Source: Bacteroidota bacterium (GTDB lineage: Bacteria; Bacteroidota; Bacteroidia; Bacteroidales; Bacteroidaceae). From it: a stretch of 42,610 nucleotides of DNA. A program made the translations under genes and the position numbers. Positions 30,911-39,461 of this stretch are shown in pieces (the first letter of the stretch is position 1; each line of letters begins with the position of its first letter). The notes beneath the pieces are model-generated. The model ran no database searches, was not told where the DNA came from, and saw only the letters and a program-made list of their open reading frames with translations. The stretch covers positions 1-42,610 of the forward strand of contig JAFABG010000042.1 of assembly GCA_023426145.1 (NCBI GenBank), in the 5' to 3' direction.

Positions 30911-32068
30911 CTATCGTGCTTTTTTTTTCTTATAATAAGGGTAAGAGACAAATATAAATAAAAGCAAAGCTAATGACGAAGCAAGCTGAGCTATTAATAG
31001 CATTCGATCTGTTTGCAAATCAAAATGACAAGCAACAGCAACTCCCAATGACAATCCTATTTCAGCTGCTAACAAGTGAGTAGTGTTTGCTGTCCCCCGC
31101 TGGCAATGATGCGATAATTTAACAAACATAACCAGGAATTCCGGCATAATCAAACCTAAGCCTAAGCCAAGAAGTATAGAAGAAAGCGCAACTGGATATC
31201 CGCCACTTAACAAACTGATTGATATTAATTGTAATAAAATGCCTAAAACAACTGCTCTTAAGGTGTTTTCTCCCAAGACAAAAATACGTACAAACAGCAA
31301 TGAAAGAAGATACCCTATTCCCACCCCTGCAAAAAAGGGAATATAAACACCCCAATCCGCAAGCATAAAATCATTGAGAAAAGGATGAACCAACGGAATC
31401 AATAATCCAGAAACAAAAGATACCAAAATTAAATTTAGTGCAAGTGGCCATCCTCTCAACAACAAGAAACGATCACAGGAATAAAGTTTAGTAACTATTG
31501 GAGCCCTAAAAGGTACATATACACCAGCAATTAACAATATACCTACTGCACCGCATATGACAGATACAGTTAGTAGATTATTAAATGAATAATACTGATA
31601 AAGCCATACTCCCAGTGCAATACCTATAATCATTCCTAATCGTGCTAGCCAAGAAAAATTAATATTTCCCGCACTCCGAAGTGCCGTATTAGTTACATCA
31701 ATAGCTAGAGTAATTCCAGCAGTAGTAGCAATACCAAAAGCAACCCCTTGAACAGCACTTAATAAAATAAGTTCCGTCAAATTGGTTACAAAATTATATC
31801 CCACAGCAGACGCAATAATCAAAGCAAAAGAGAACATGCAGACATGCTTACGCTTATAAGCATCAACTATATAAGCATGAAACGGCCCAATAAAAAACAT
31901 TCCTAATGTAAAAAAGAGGAATATCAAACCCGTCTTTGCAACCGAAACTCCTAGATGTTCAGCCATTTCAATCGGTAACACTGGAAACAGAACATACAAG
32001 GAAATAAACAACAGCAAATTAGCTACGCATACTCGCATAAAATGAATTGTCCACAATTTAACTGCCAT
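30911..32068 (-). CDS. Major facilitator superfamily transporter
   Basis: A 385-residue inner-membrane protein with about 11-12 hydrophobic helices. The loop between helices 2 and 3 reads GPFHAYIVDAYKRKHVCM, a variant of the MFS motif A (GxxxDRxGRR). It has no N-terminal signal and a short basic C-terminus (YKKKKAR). It starts 8 bases after the panB stop on the same strand, so the two are probably one unit. The family suggests an efflux or small-solute carrier; the substrate is unknown, and a pantothenate link is only positional. Confidence 0.85.
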   Translation of the reverse strand: MAVKLWTIHFMRVCVANLLLFISLYVLFPVLPIEMAEHLGVSVAKTGLIFLFFTLGMFFIGPFHAYIVDAYKRKHVCMFSFALIIASAVGYNFVTNLTELILLSAVQGVAFGIATTAGITLAIDVTNTALRSAGNINFSWLARLGMIIGIALGVWLYQYYSFNNLLTVSVICGAVGILLIAGVYVPFRAPIVTKLYSCDRFLLLRGWPLALNLILVSFVSGLLIPLVHPFLNDFMLADWGVYIPFFAGVGIGYLLSLLFVRIFVLGENTLRAVVLGILLQLISISLLSGGYPVALSSILLGLGLGLIMPEFLVMFVKLSHHCQRGTANTTHLLAAEIGLSLGVAVACHFDLQTDRMLLIAQLASSLALLLFIFVSYPYYKKKKAR

Positions 32069-32076
32069 ACATTATT

Positions 32077-32898
32077 TTAATATTGTTCCTTCTCATTAGG
32101 GAAGTCGCAATTCTTCACATCAGATACGTAACGACTGATAGCATCTGTCATCACAGTATACAAATCAGCATAACGGCGCAAGAAACGAGGACGAAAACCA
32201 TTATTCATACCCAACATGTCTTGAATCACTAGAACTTGTCCATCAACATGCCCACCAGCACCAATTCCAATAATTGGTATCGTTAGTTCAGAGGCTACGC
32301 GCTCAGCAAGAACTGCTGGTATTTTTTCCAGTACAATTGCAAAGCAACCTGCCTCTTCGAGAAGATGAGCATCGCGAATCAATTTATCAGCTTCTGCGTC
32401 ATCTTTTGCACGAACCGTATATGTTCCATACTTATTAATAGATTGAGGCATTAATCCCAAATGCCCCATCACAGGAATACCAGCACTGATGATTCGCTTT
32501 ACTGTATCATAAATTTCTTCACCACCTTCCAGTTTCAAAGCATCTGCATGACTTTCCTTCATTATACGAATAGCAGAAGCAAGACCTTCCATTTCATTAC
32601 CTTGATAAGACCCAAAAGGCATATCAACTACAACCATCGCACGTTTTACTCCACGAACAACTGATTTAGCATGATAAATCATCTGGTCAAGCGTTATAGG
32701 AAGTGTAGTTACATTCCCCGCCATGACATTAGAGGCTGAATCCCCAACCAAAATAACATCCATTCCAGCGCCATCTACGATTTGCGCCATCGTATAATCG
32801 TATGAAGTTAACATAGATATTCTCTCGCCTCTTTGTTTCATCTCAACTAAACGATGAGTAGTCACTTTTCTTGTATCATCTGATATATAACCAGCCAT
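32077..32898 (-). CDS. panB: 3-methyl-2-oxobutanoate hydroxymethyltransferase
   Basis: First step of pantothenate/CoA synthesis: transfers a hydroxymethyl group from 5,10-methylene-THF to alpha-ketoisovalerate, giving ketopantoate. The 273 residues match the family. Signatures: MLTSYDYTMAQIVDGAGMD near the N-terminus (in parts), VGDSASNV with metal-ligand Asp, VVVDMPFGSY, KLEGGEE, MGHLGLMPQS and IGIGAGGHVDGQVLV. An exact -7 element lies about 58 bases upstream. It consumes methylene-THF, the product of GlyA encoded elsewhere in the window. Confidence 0.97.
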   Translation of the reverse strand: MAGYISDDTRKVTTHRLVEMKQRGERISMLTSYDYTMAQIVDGAGMDVILVGDSASNVMAGNVTTLPITLDQMIYHAKSVVRGVKRAMVVVDMPFGSYQGNEMEGLASAIRIMKESHADALKLEGGEEIYDTVKRIISAGIPVMGHLGLMPQSINKYGTYTVRAKDDAEADKLIRDAHLLEEAGCFAIVLEKIPAVLAERVASELTIPIIGIGAGGHVDGQVLVIQDMLGMNNGFRPRFLRRYADLYTVMTDAISRYVSDVKNCDFPNEKEQY

Positions 32899-32955
32899 AT
32901 GTCTCTAAATATTAAATTAAAAAATAAAAATAGCATTACGCCATCAAAAATTGCG

Positions 32956-32963
32956 CAAATTTA
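32956..32963 (-). promoter_or_regulatory. Promoter -7 element for panB
   Basis: The minus strand reads TAAATTTG, an exact TAnnTTTG match. An ATTG at 32985-32988 lies 21 bases upstream as a possible -33 element. Confidence 0.6.
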
Positions 32964-33058
32964 CAACTTTTAATTTATAACAGACAATGAAAAGCAAAAA
33001 AAGGTTGATTAAACAATCTTTTTAACGAAAACATCAATACACAAGCGCGTCTCTTTAT

Positions 33059-33709
33059 TTAGCGTGAAACCGAGGTCAACCTACTAAAATTCATTTCAAT
33101 GAAATCATCTATAATATAGTGAGCTTTTCCTTCTATTGATTTTCGGTCATTTGTTGTAGCAAGGCCTATCACAGTGGCTCCAGAACTCATTCCTGCTTGC
33201 AAACCATGAAAAGAGTCTTCGAATACATAAGTATCTTCAGGACTTGCCCCAAAAATCTCCATACCAAGAAGAAAACAATCTGGAGCAGGTTTAGAACGGG
33301 TAAACATTTCGCCTGTTAAAATACGGTCTACCATTTCTTTAAATTCGGGATGGGCACTATATACGTTTTGCATCTTTTCATCATTAGAACTAGTTACTAC
33401 CGCTATCTTTACTCCATGATTACGAAGATCACCAATAAACGAAACTACACCAGAAATATATTCGTAGGACATATTTTTCTCAAAAAGGTTAAGTTCAGCT
33501 GTAATTTCTTGCTGAATTTCATGCATTCCCGAAAAATGATTTTCATAAATTTGTGTTAAAGTCTGCCCCTTTATACGACGACCAAAATCAACCTCGTTTA
33601 AATATTTAAATCCTTGTGCATTCCAAAACACAGTGTATTGTGTCTCTGTATCCATTATCACTCCATCAAAATCAAACAGAGCAGCCATAGTTGTTGTTTT
33701 CATTTCCAT
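33059..33709 (-). CDS. HAD-superfamily hydrolase (beta-phosphoglucomutase-like)
   Basis: A 216-residue HAD subfamily IA protein. The nucleophile motif DFDGVIMDTE has D13 and D15 (numbering from the ATG at 33709; ATGs at codons 3 and 8 are alternatives). Motif II is VVTSSNDEKM, motif III the lysine in RSKPAPDCF, and motif IV YVFEDSFHGLQAG. All catalytic residues are present. The cap domain lies between about residues 25 and 90. Such enzymes are sugar-phosphate phosphatases or phosphoglucomutases; the substrate is not determined. It is divergent from the MATE gene and has no operon partner. Confidence 0.9.
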   Translation of the reverse strand: MEMKTTTMAALFDFDGVIMDTETQYTVFWNAQGFKYLNEVDFGRRIKGQTLTQIYENHFSGMHEIQQEITAELNLFEKNMSYEYISGVVSFIGDLRNHGVKIAVVTSSNDEKMQNVYSAHPEFKEMVDRILTGEMFTRSKPAPDCFLLGMEIFGASPEDTYVFEDSFHGLQAGMSSGATVIGLATTNDRKSIEGKAHYIIDDFIEMNFSRLTSVSR

Positions 33710-33793
33710 ATTTCATTTTTACCAAAAACGTTAAACCTTGTCTATTAAAAGGTGCAAAGTTCTGAATAATCATTGAATCAGGCAAATTATTAG

Positions 33794-33801
33794 TAACTTT
33801 G
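33794..33801 (+). promoter_or_regulatory. Promoter -7 element for the MATE gene
   Basis: TAACTTTG, an exact TAnnTTTG match, with a leader of about 50 bases to the ATG at 33855. Confidence 0.55.
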
Positions 33802-33854
33802 CCTCACTTAAAAAAACGTAACAATCCTTTACGCTAAAGAATCTTCACAAGCAT

Positions 33855-35188
33855 ATGAGTAATAACGACCCACATATATTAGGCAAAGAAAGCATTGGTA
33901 AACTACTGTTGCAGTATTCTATCCCTGCCATTATCGGCATGACCATTACATCGATTTATAATATTATCGACAGCATTTTCATAGGCCACGGAGTTGGAGC
34001 AATGGCCATAGCAGGATTAGCAGTAAGCTTCCCACTAATGAATTTGGTGGTTGCATTCTGTACACTTGTATCAGCTGGTGGCTCTACGATCGCTTCTATC
34101 CGACTAGGACAAAAAGATCTAAAAGGTGCTACAGAAATCTTATCACATACATTAATGCTGTGCATCACTAATTCCTTTTTTTTCGGAATTATCTCTTTTC
34201 TCTTCTTAGATAAAATCTTAATTTTTTTTGGGGCTAGCACGGATACATTGCCTTATGCTAGAAGTTTTATGCAGGTTATTTTATTAGGAACGCCTATAAC
34301 ATATACAATGATCGGACTTAATAATGTAATGCGTGCAACTGGTTATCCTAAAAAAGCAATGCTTACTTCTATGGTAACAGTGGTTGCCAATATTGTCCTT
34401 GCTCCAATTTTTATTTTTCATTTTGAATGGGGAATGCGTGGAGCAGCGATCGCTACAGTGACCTCTCAGCTCATTGGAATGGTTTGGGTAGTTAGCCATT
34501 TTTTCAAGAAAGAAAGCACAGTACATTTTGAAGGAACTGTTTGGAAGATGAGCCAGAAAATAGTAAAAAGCATATTTGCGATAGGTATGTCTCCTTTTCT
34601 TATGAATGTATGTGCATGTGGAATAGTTATCATTATAAATAATAGTCTGCAAGCTCATGGAGGAGACATGGCTATCGGTGCGTATGGTATAATAAACAGG
34701 TTGTTGACTCTTTATGTGATGATTGTTTTAGGCCTAACGATGGGAATGCAACCGATTGTTGGCTATAATTTTGGAGCCAATAAGATAGATCGGGTAAAAA
34801 GGACTTTAAAGTTGGGGATTATATCTGGAGTAATTATCACTAGCAGTGGATTTATCATTTGCGAGTGCTTTCCACATGCGGTATCTGCTCTATTTACCGA
34901 CAGTAATGAACTGATTGTACTGGCAGTAAATGGGCTAAGACTGACCGTACTAATGTTCCCATTGATAGGAGCTCAGATTGTCATCGGAAACTTTTTTCAA
35001 AGTATTGGGAAAGCCAAAGTCAGTATTTTCCTTTCATTAACCCGCCAATTACTTTATTTACTGCCTTGCTTATTAATATTTCCTCAATGGTGGGGCCTAC
35101 AGGGATATGGCTGAGCATCCCAGTTTCGGATTTTCTAGCCTTCATTACTGCTGTATTTAGCTTGATGATATTCATAAAGAAAGTATGA
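33855..35188 (+). pseudogene. MATE-family multidrug/cation antiporter, 3'-end frameshift
   Basis: The first frame runs from 33855 to a stop at 35112-35114 (419 residues) and shows a MATE transporter: the N-terminal helix bundle with SIPAIIGMTITSIYNIIDSI, the GVGAMAIAGLAVSFP motif, and the second bundle with GMQPIVGYNFGA. It stops abruptly within the last helix after GLQG. In another frame, from about 35105, the sequence continues IWLSIPVSDFLAFITAVFSL and ends at 35186-35188, exactly the expected family C-terminus. One missing base, perhaps a G in the run at 35102-35104, would restore a 444-residue protein. Either the last helix is lost in the real gene, or this is a sequence error. Confidence 0.85.
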
Positions 35189-35259
35189 TATTTCACGCAA
35201 TTATTGTCCAATAACACCTTTTACACATTGCTGACTCTTTAAGAACAAAAAGAAAACTC

Positions 35260-35267
35260 TATCTTTG
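35260..35267 (+). promoter_or_regulatory. Promoter -7 element for the metallophosphoesterase gene
   Basis: TATCTTTG, an exact TAnnTTTG match, about 37 bases before the ATG at 35305. Confidence 0.6.
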
Positions 35268-35304
35268 CGCCTAGTTTTTTTCGTTTAACTAACTATTCTA
35301 AATA

Positions 35305-36108
35305 ATGATAAATAAGAGTTTATGTATACTCCTGCTAAGTTTGGGCTTAGCAGGGTGTGATCTGATTGACTATCACCCATACGATGTACGCATCAGCGGA
35401 GAGACAGAAGTTAATGCCCATAACATAGCAAAAATTGAAGTAAACTGCAAAGGGAAAAAAGCTATTCGCTTTGTCACCATGGGCGATTCACAACGTTGGT
35501 ATGATGAAACCGAAGATTTCGTGAAAGAAATCAATAAGAGAGATGATATTGACTTTGTGATTCATGGAGGAGATATGAGTGATTTCGGGCTGACCAAGGA
35601 ATTTCTTTGGCAACGTGATATCATGAATGGCCTTAAAATACCCTATGTAGCTTTAATTGGCAATCATGACTGCTTAGGTACTGGAGAAGATACCTATAAG
35701 AAAGTATTCGGCCCTACAAATTTCTCTTTCATAGCTGGAGATATAAAATTTGTATGTCTGAATACTAATGCACTTGAATATGATTATTCTGAACCGATTC
35801 CAAATTTCAGTTTTATTGAAGAAGAGTTAATCAACAGAAAAGATGAGTTTAGCAAAACGGTCATCAGTATGCATGCACATCCATATGCTGATGTCTTCAA
35901 TGACAATGTAGCTAAAGCATTTCAATACTTTATCACTCAATATCCTGGGTTGCAATTTTGCACTGCAGCGCATAATCACAGCTTCGATGATAGAATTCTT
36001 TTCGACGATAATGTACATTATATCGTTAGTGATTGCATGAAAAGCAGAAGCTACCTCGTATTTACTATAACCCCTGAAAAATATGAATATGAACTTGTTA
36101 AATATTAA
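35305..36108 (+). CDS. Lipoprotein metallophosphoesterase
   Basis: A 267-residue calcineurin-like phosphoesterase carried on a lipid anchor: the signal ends in the lipobox LAGC, with C18 the acylated cysteine. Metal-site motifs appear in order: GDSQ at 60-63 (where many relatives have DxH), GGDMSD at 88-93, GNHDC at 119-123, SMHAHPY near 190 and AAHNHSFDD near 212. The two-metal centre is therefore essentially complete. It acts outside the cytoplasm; the phosphate ester cleaved is unknown. Its last codons overlap the next gene by 20-26 bases. Confidence 0.9.
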   Translation: MINKSLCILLLSLGLAGCDLIDYHPYDVRISGETEVNAHNIAKIEVNCKGKKAIRFVTMGDSQRWYDETEDFVKEINKRDDIDFVIHGGDMSDFGLTKEFLWQRDIMNGLKIPYVALIGNHDCLGTGEDTYKKVFGPTNFSFIAGDIKFVCLNTNALEYDYSEPIPNFSFIEEELINRKDEFSKTVISMHAHPYADVFNDNVAKAFQYFITQYPGLQFCTAAHNHSFDDRILFDDNVHYIVSDCMKSRSYLVFTITPEKYEYELVKY

Positions 36109-36880
36109 ATATATCCTTCTGTTAGGAATCGTGATATTTCTATTCCCTATACAAATCTCAGCTGCCTCAGCTACATCAGGAATTGAATCAAAAGCAGACT
36201 CAATACGTTTGATCATCAAATCAGACTCTATTATAGTATTCCATACTAAAGACTCTATTTTTAGCACTTTTAAAGCTGATTCTGTTATAAAAGACATTCC
36301 TGTTCAAACAATCCATACAGCTTATGACAAACGGATACACCGTTTCAGGAAGAGTTGGGAAAGCCTTATCCCTACACATTCAAAAATTCAGTTTGCAGGC
36401 AATATGGGATTATTATCTTTCGGTACTGGATGGGATTATGGTAAACACAATCAATGGGAAACCGACCTACTATTCGGTTTTATCCCTAAGTATGATTCAA
36501 AAAGGACAAAAATGACCATGACCATCAAGCAAAATTATATGCCTTGGAGTATTGACCTAGGAAAAGGTTTTTCCACAGAGCCTTTCGCCTGCGGTCTTTA
36601 TCTAAACACGGTATTTGGTGATGAATTTTGGGTACACGAACCAGAGCGCTATCCAAAAGGTTATTATGGGTTTTCAAGCAAAATACGTATTCATATATAT
36701 ATAGGACAGCGACTAACTTATGAAATTGATCCCCGGCGAAGATTTCTAGCAAAATCTGTTACCTTCTTTTACGAAATTAGTACTTGTGACCTATATTTAA
36801 TAAGTGCAGCAACAAATAAATACCTTCGTCCTAGTGACTACTTAAGTTTATCTTTTGGCTTAAAATTCCAATGGCTATAG
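36083..36880 (+). CDS. Secreted, probably outer-membrane beta-rich protein, function unknown
   Basis: A 265-residue protein with a signal peptide (IKYILLLGIVIFLFPIQISAAS). Both possible starts (36083 and 36089) lie inside the metallophosphoesterase gene, so an overlap of 20-26 bases is real and suggests coupled translation. A Ser/Asp/Ile-rich stretch follows (about residues 30-75), then aromatic-rich beta-like strands with GNMGLLSFGTGWDYG, WETDLLFGFIPKY and a C-terminal LSLSFGLKFQWL resembling a barrel-closing strand. No domain is recognised. It may be a small outer-membrane protein working with the lipoprotein enzyme. Confidence 0.78.
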   Translation: MNMNLLNIKYILLLGIVIFLFPIQISAASATSGIESKADSIRLIIKSDSIIVFHTKDSIFSTFKADSVIKDIPVQTIHTAYDKRIHRFRKSWESLIPTHSKIQFAGNMGLLSFGTGWDYGKHNQWETDLLFGFIPKYDSKRTKMTMTIKQNYMPWSIDLGKGFSTEPFACGLYLNTVFGDEFWVHEPERYPKGYYGFSSKIRIHIYIGQRLTYEIDPRRRFLAKSVTFFYEISTCDLYLISAATNKYLRPSDYLSLSFGLKFQWL

Positions 36881-36883
36881 ATG

Positions 36884-36921
36884 AAAAACTGTTGATAAAG
36901 TGTACTTTATCAACAGTTTTT
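36884..36921 (+). terminator. Perfect 17-bp hairpin after the outer-membrane gene
   Basis: AAAAACTGTTGATAAAG at 36884-36900 and its exact complement at 36905-36921 enclose a 4-base loop and run into further T residues (seven in all). It starts 4 bases after the upstream stop, as an intrinsic terminator would. It also abuts the promoter of the Crp/Fnr gene, so a regulatory role is possible. Confidence 0.75.
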
Positions 36922-36924
36922 TTG

Positions 36925-36932
36925 TAGTTTTG
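36925..36932 (+). promoter_or_regulatory. Promoter -7 element for the Crp/Fnr gene
   Basis: TAGTTTTG, an exact TAnnTTTG match, lies six bases before the ATG at 36939, so the mRNA would have almost no leader. The -33 region falls inside the preceding hairpin. Confidence 0.55.
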
Positions 36933-36938
36933 TACACC

Positions 36939-37607
36939 ATGATATCAGCACTCATTAACAACCCCCTATTTAGGGGCATTACCCCGAATGACTTATCTGC
37001 TCACCTAGAGGAGATTCATTTTCATGTTCGTTCCTATAAGAAAGGTGAAATCTTAGCGCGACAAGGTGATCGTTGTAACCGCCTCATCATTCTTATTAAG
37101 GGAAGTGTAAGGGGGGAAATGATTGATTATTCTGGTAGACTCATAAAAGTTGAAGATATTAATGCCCCCCGGGCGCTTGCACCTCTTTTTTTATTTGGCG
37201 AAGAAAATTTTTATCCAGTAGAGGTTACCGCCAATGAAATAACCGAGATTATTGAAATTCCAAAGAAAAGTGTCTTGCAATTATTTCGCAAAGATGAGCA
37301 ATATCTAGAGAACTATATGAATATCTCCGCCAATTATGCACGCACCTTGTCGGACAAACTATTTTTCATGTCTTTTAAAACCATTCGGCAAAAAATCGCC
37401 TCTTACTTACTTAGATTACATAAGCAACAACAACAACTCGATATAATTCTCGACCGTTCTCAACAAGAGCTGAGCGACTATTTCGGAGTATCTCGTCCTT
37501 CTTTGGCACGCGAATTATCACGTATGGAAGAAGATGGACTAATTGTGACCAATAGGAAACGGATCACTATTCTTCATAAAGAATCACTGATTCATCTTAT
37601 CCAATAA
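36939..37607 (+). CDS. Crp/Fnr-family transcription regulator, HcpR-like
   Basis: A 222-residue regulator from the ATG at 36939; a GTG at 36900 in the hairpin loop region is rejected as a start. The N-terminal cyclic-nucleotide-binding-like barrel spans about residues 10-125 (YKKGEILARQGD, LIILIKGSVRGEM). A dimerisation helix follows near 125-150 and a winged helix-turn-helix at about 165-200 (SQQELSDYFGVSRPSLAREL). It lacks the cysteine cluster of Fnr, so it does not look like an Fe-S sensor. It sits directly before hcp. HcpR regulators in Porphyromonas and Bacteroides control hcp in response to nitrosative stress, and this gene fits that role by family and position. Confidence 0.85.
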   Translation: MISALINNPLFRGITPNDLSAHLEEIHFHVRSYKKGEILARQGDRCNRLIILIKGSVRGEMIDYSGRLIKVEDINAPRALAPLFLFGEENFYPVEVTANEITEIIEIPKKSVLQLFRKDEQYLENYMNISANYARTLSDKLFFMSFKTIRQKIASYLLRLHKQQQQLDIILDRSQQELSDYFGVSRPSLARELSRMEEDGLIVTNRKRITILHKESLIHLIQ

Positions 37608-37664
37608 ACCATTTGCTCAAAAAAACGTATTCTATTCATCTTTAAACCTAAAAAAAGCACCACT

Positions 37665-37680
37665 TGTAACATTGGTTACA
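37665..37680. promoter_or_regulatory. Candidate Crp/Fnr-type (HcpR) operator before hcp
   Basis: TGTAAC-ATTG-GTTACA is a perfect 6-4-6 dyad of the CRP/FNR-site form. Its centre lies 41.5 bases upstream of the start predicted from the -7 element at 37703-37710, the class II activator position. Confidence 0.6.
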
Positions 37681-37702
37681 GAATTACCTCCCATAATTGC
37701 CC

Positions 37703-37710
37703 GACATTTG
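37703..37710 (+). promoter_or_regulatory. Promoter -7-like element of hcp
   Basis: GACATTTG matches TAnnTTTG except for the first base. There is no -33 element, which fits a promoter needing an activator. The predicted leader to the ATG at 37751 is about 37 bases. Confidence 0.45.
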
Positions 37711-37750
37711 CAACATATTCAAGAATACTAATTTTTAAACATAGAAAGTT

Positions 37751-39382
37751 ATGAGTATGTTCTGTTATCAATGCCAAGAAACCGCAATGGGTACTGGCTG
37801 TATTTTAAAAGGAGTATGCGGAAAAACACCCGAAGTGTCAAATTTGCAAGACTTGTTACTCTATGTCGTTAGAGGAATCGCTGTATATAACAAGCGCTTA
37901 CGTGAAAGTAAAGAGGCATCAAAAGAAGCCGAAAAATTTATTTATGATGCACTATTTACCACAATTACTAATGCTAACTTTGATAAAGCATCCATTACAG
38001 ATAAAATCAAAGAAGGATTGAAAATTAAAAGAGAGCTTGCCAGCAAAATTACATTGGAGAAGGCTCCAGAAGAATGTCTGTGGGAAGGAGATGAAAATGA
38101 ATTTGATGAAAAATCAAAAATGGTAGGTGTACTCCGCACTCAAAATGAAGATATCCGTTCACTAAAGGAACTTATTCATTATGGATTAAAAGGGATGGCA
38201 GCCTATGTAGAGCATGCAAACAACCTCAATCAACAGTCTGCAGAAATTATGGCATTTATTGAGCATGCACTGGCAGAGTTGACAAGAGAAGATATCACTG
38301 CTGAAGAATTAATTAGCCTGACTCTTGAGACAGGAAAGCATGGTGTATCTGCAATGGAGCAGTTAGATAAAGCAAATACAAGTAGTTATGGAAATCCAGA
38401 AATCTCCGAAGTAAACCTTGGTGTACATAAAAATCCTGGAATTCTAATCAGTGGACATGATCTGAAGGATATAGAAGAACTATTAGCACAGACTGAAGGC
38501 ACAGGTATAGACGTATACACACACAGCGAAATGCTTCCGGCCCATTACTATCCAGAACTAAAAAAATACAAGCACCTTGTAGGTAATTACGGTAATGCTT
38601 GGTGGAAACAAAAAGAAGAATTTGAAAGTTTTAATGGACCAATCTTGTTTACAAGTAATTGCATTGTTCCCCCACGATCCAATGCCACATATAAAGATCG
38701 TATATACATCACTGGAGCATGTGGATTGGAAGGAGCACACTATATTGCTGAACGTGAAGCAGGTAAAAGCAAAGATTTTTCTGCAATAATAGCTCATGCA
38801 AAGAAGTGTCAGCCTCCCGTAGAAATAGAAAGTGGAGCGATTATTGGAGGTTTTGCTCACGCTCAAGTGATTGCTTTAGCCGATAAAGTAGTAGAGGCAG
38901 TAAAAACAGGTGCGATACGCAAGTTCTTCGTGATGGCAGGATGCGACGGACGTATGAAAAGTCGTGAATACTACACCGAATTTGCAGAAAAACTACCCAA
39001 AGACACCGTTATACTCACAGCAGGTTGTGCAAAATACAGATACAACAAATTAGCATTAGGAGATATTAATGGTATTCCACGTGTGCTTGACGCTGGACAA
39101 TGTAATGACAGCTATTCTCTTGCTGTTATAGCTCTGAAGTTAAAAGAAGTATTTGAATTGGACGACATTAACAAACTACCAATCATATACAACATCGCAT
39201 GGTATGAACAGAAAGCTGTTATTGTATTATTAGCCCTACTAGCACTAGGAGTCAAAAACATTCACTTAGGCCCCACCCTTCCGGCGTTTCTCTCGCCGAA
39301 TGTGAAGAATGTATTGATCGAGCAGTTCGGTATTGGAGGAATCAGTACAGCGGATGAGGATATAATGAAATTCTTATCCTAA
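37751..39382 (+). CDS. hcp: Hydroxylamine reductase / hybrid-cluster protein
   Basis: A 543-residue Fe-S enzyme, reported as a hydroxylamine reductase and as a high-affinity NO reductase, working in the anaerobic cytoplasm. The N-terminal cluster ligands are C5-x2-C8-x8-C17-x5-C23, the class I spacing typical of strict anaerobes. Ligands of the hybrid cluster appear in the C-terminal half: NCIVPP, GACGLEGAHY, MAGCDGRMKSREYY, AGCAKYRYN and DAGQCNDSYS. It directly follows the HcpR-like regulator and a CRP-type box. No separate hcr reductase gene is adjacent. A bidirectional terminator follows. Confidence 0.97.
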   Translation: MSMFCYQCQETAMGTGCILKGVCGKTPEVSNLQDLLLYVVRGIAVYNKRLRESKEASKEAEKFIYDALFTTITNANFDKASITDKIKEGLKIKRELASKITLEKAPEECLWEGDENEFDEKSKMVGVLRTQNEDIRSLKELIHYGLKGMAAYVEHANNLNQQSAEIMAFIEHALAELTREDITAEELISLTLETGKHGVSAMEQLDKANTSSYGNPEISEVNLGVHKNPGILISGHDLKDIEELLAQTEGTGIDVYTHSEMLPAHYYPELKKYKHLVGNYGNAWWKQKEEFESFNGPILFTSNCIVPPRSNATYKDRIYITGACGLEGAHYIAEREAGKSKDFSAIIAHAKKCQPPVEIESGAIIGGFAHAQVIALADKVVEAVKTGAIRKFFVMAGCDGRMKSREYYTEFAEKLPKDTVILTAGCAKYRYNKLALGDINGIPRVLDAGQCNDSYSLAVIALKLKEVFELDDINKLPIIYNIAWYEQKAVIVLLALLALGVKNIHLGPTLPAFLSPNVKNVLIEQFGIGGISTADEDIMKFLS

Positions 39383-39414
39383 ATTCTAACTGATCTTTAA
39401 GCAAGTGATGTTGA

Positions 39415-39457
39415 AAAATCACCCTTACCAATTGTTGTAAGGGTGATTTTATTTTAT
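39415..39457. terminator. Bidirectional terminator between hcp and the permease gene
   Basis: A perfect 14-bp inverted repeat (AAAATCACCCTTAC / GTAAGGGTGATTTT, 8-base loop) with A/T tracts on both sides, placed between two convergent genes that end at 39382 and 39462. Confidence 0.85.
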
Positions 39458-39461
39458 ACGG

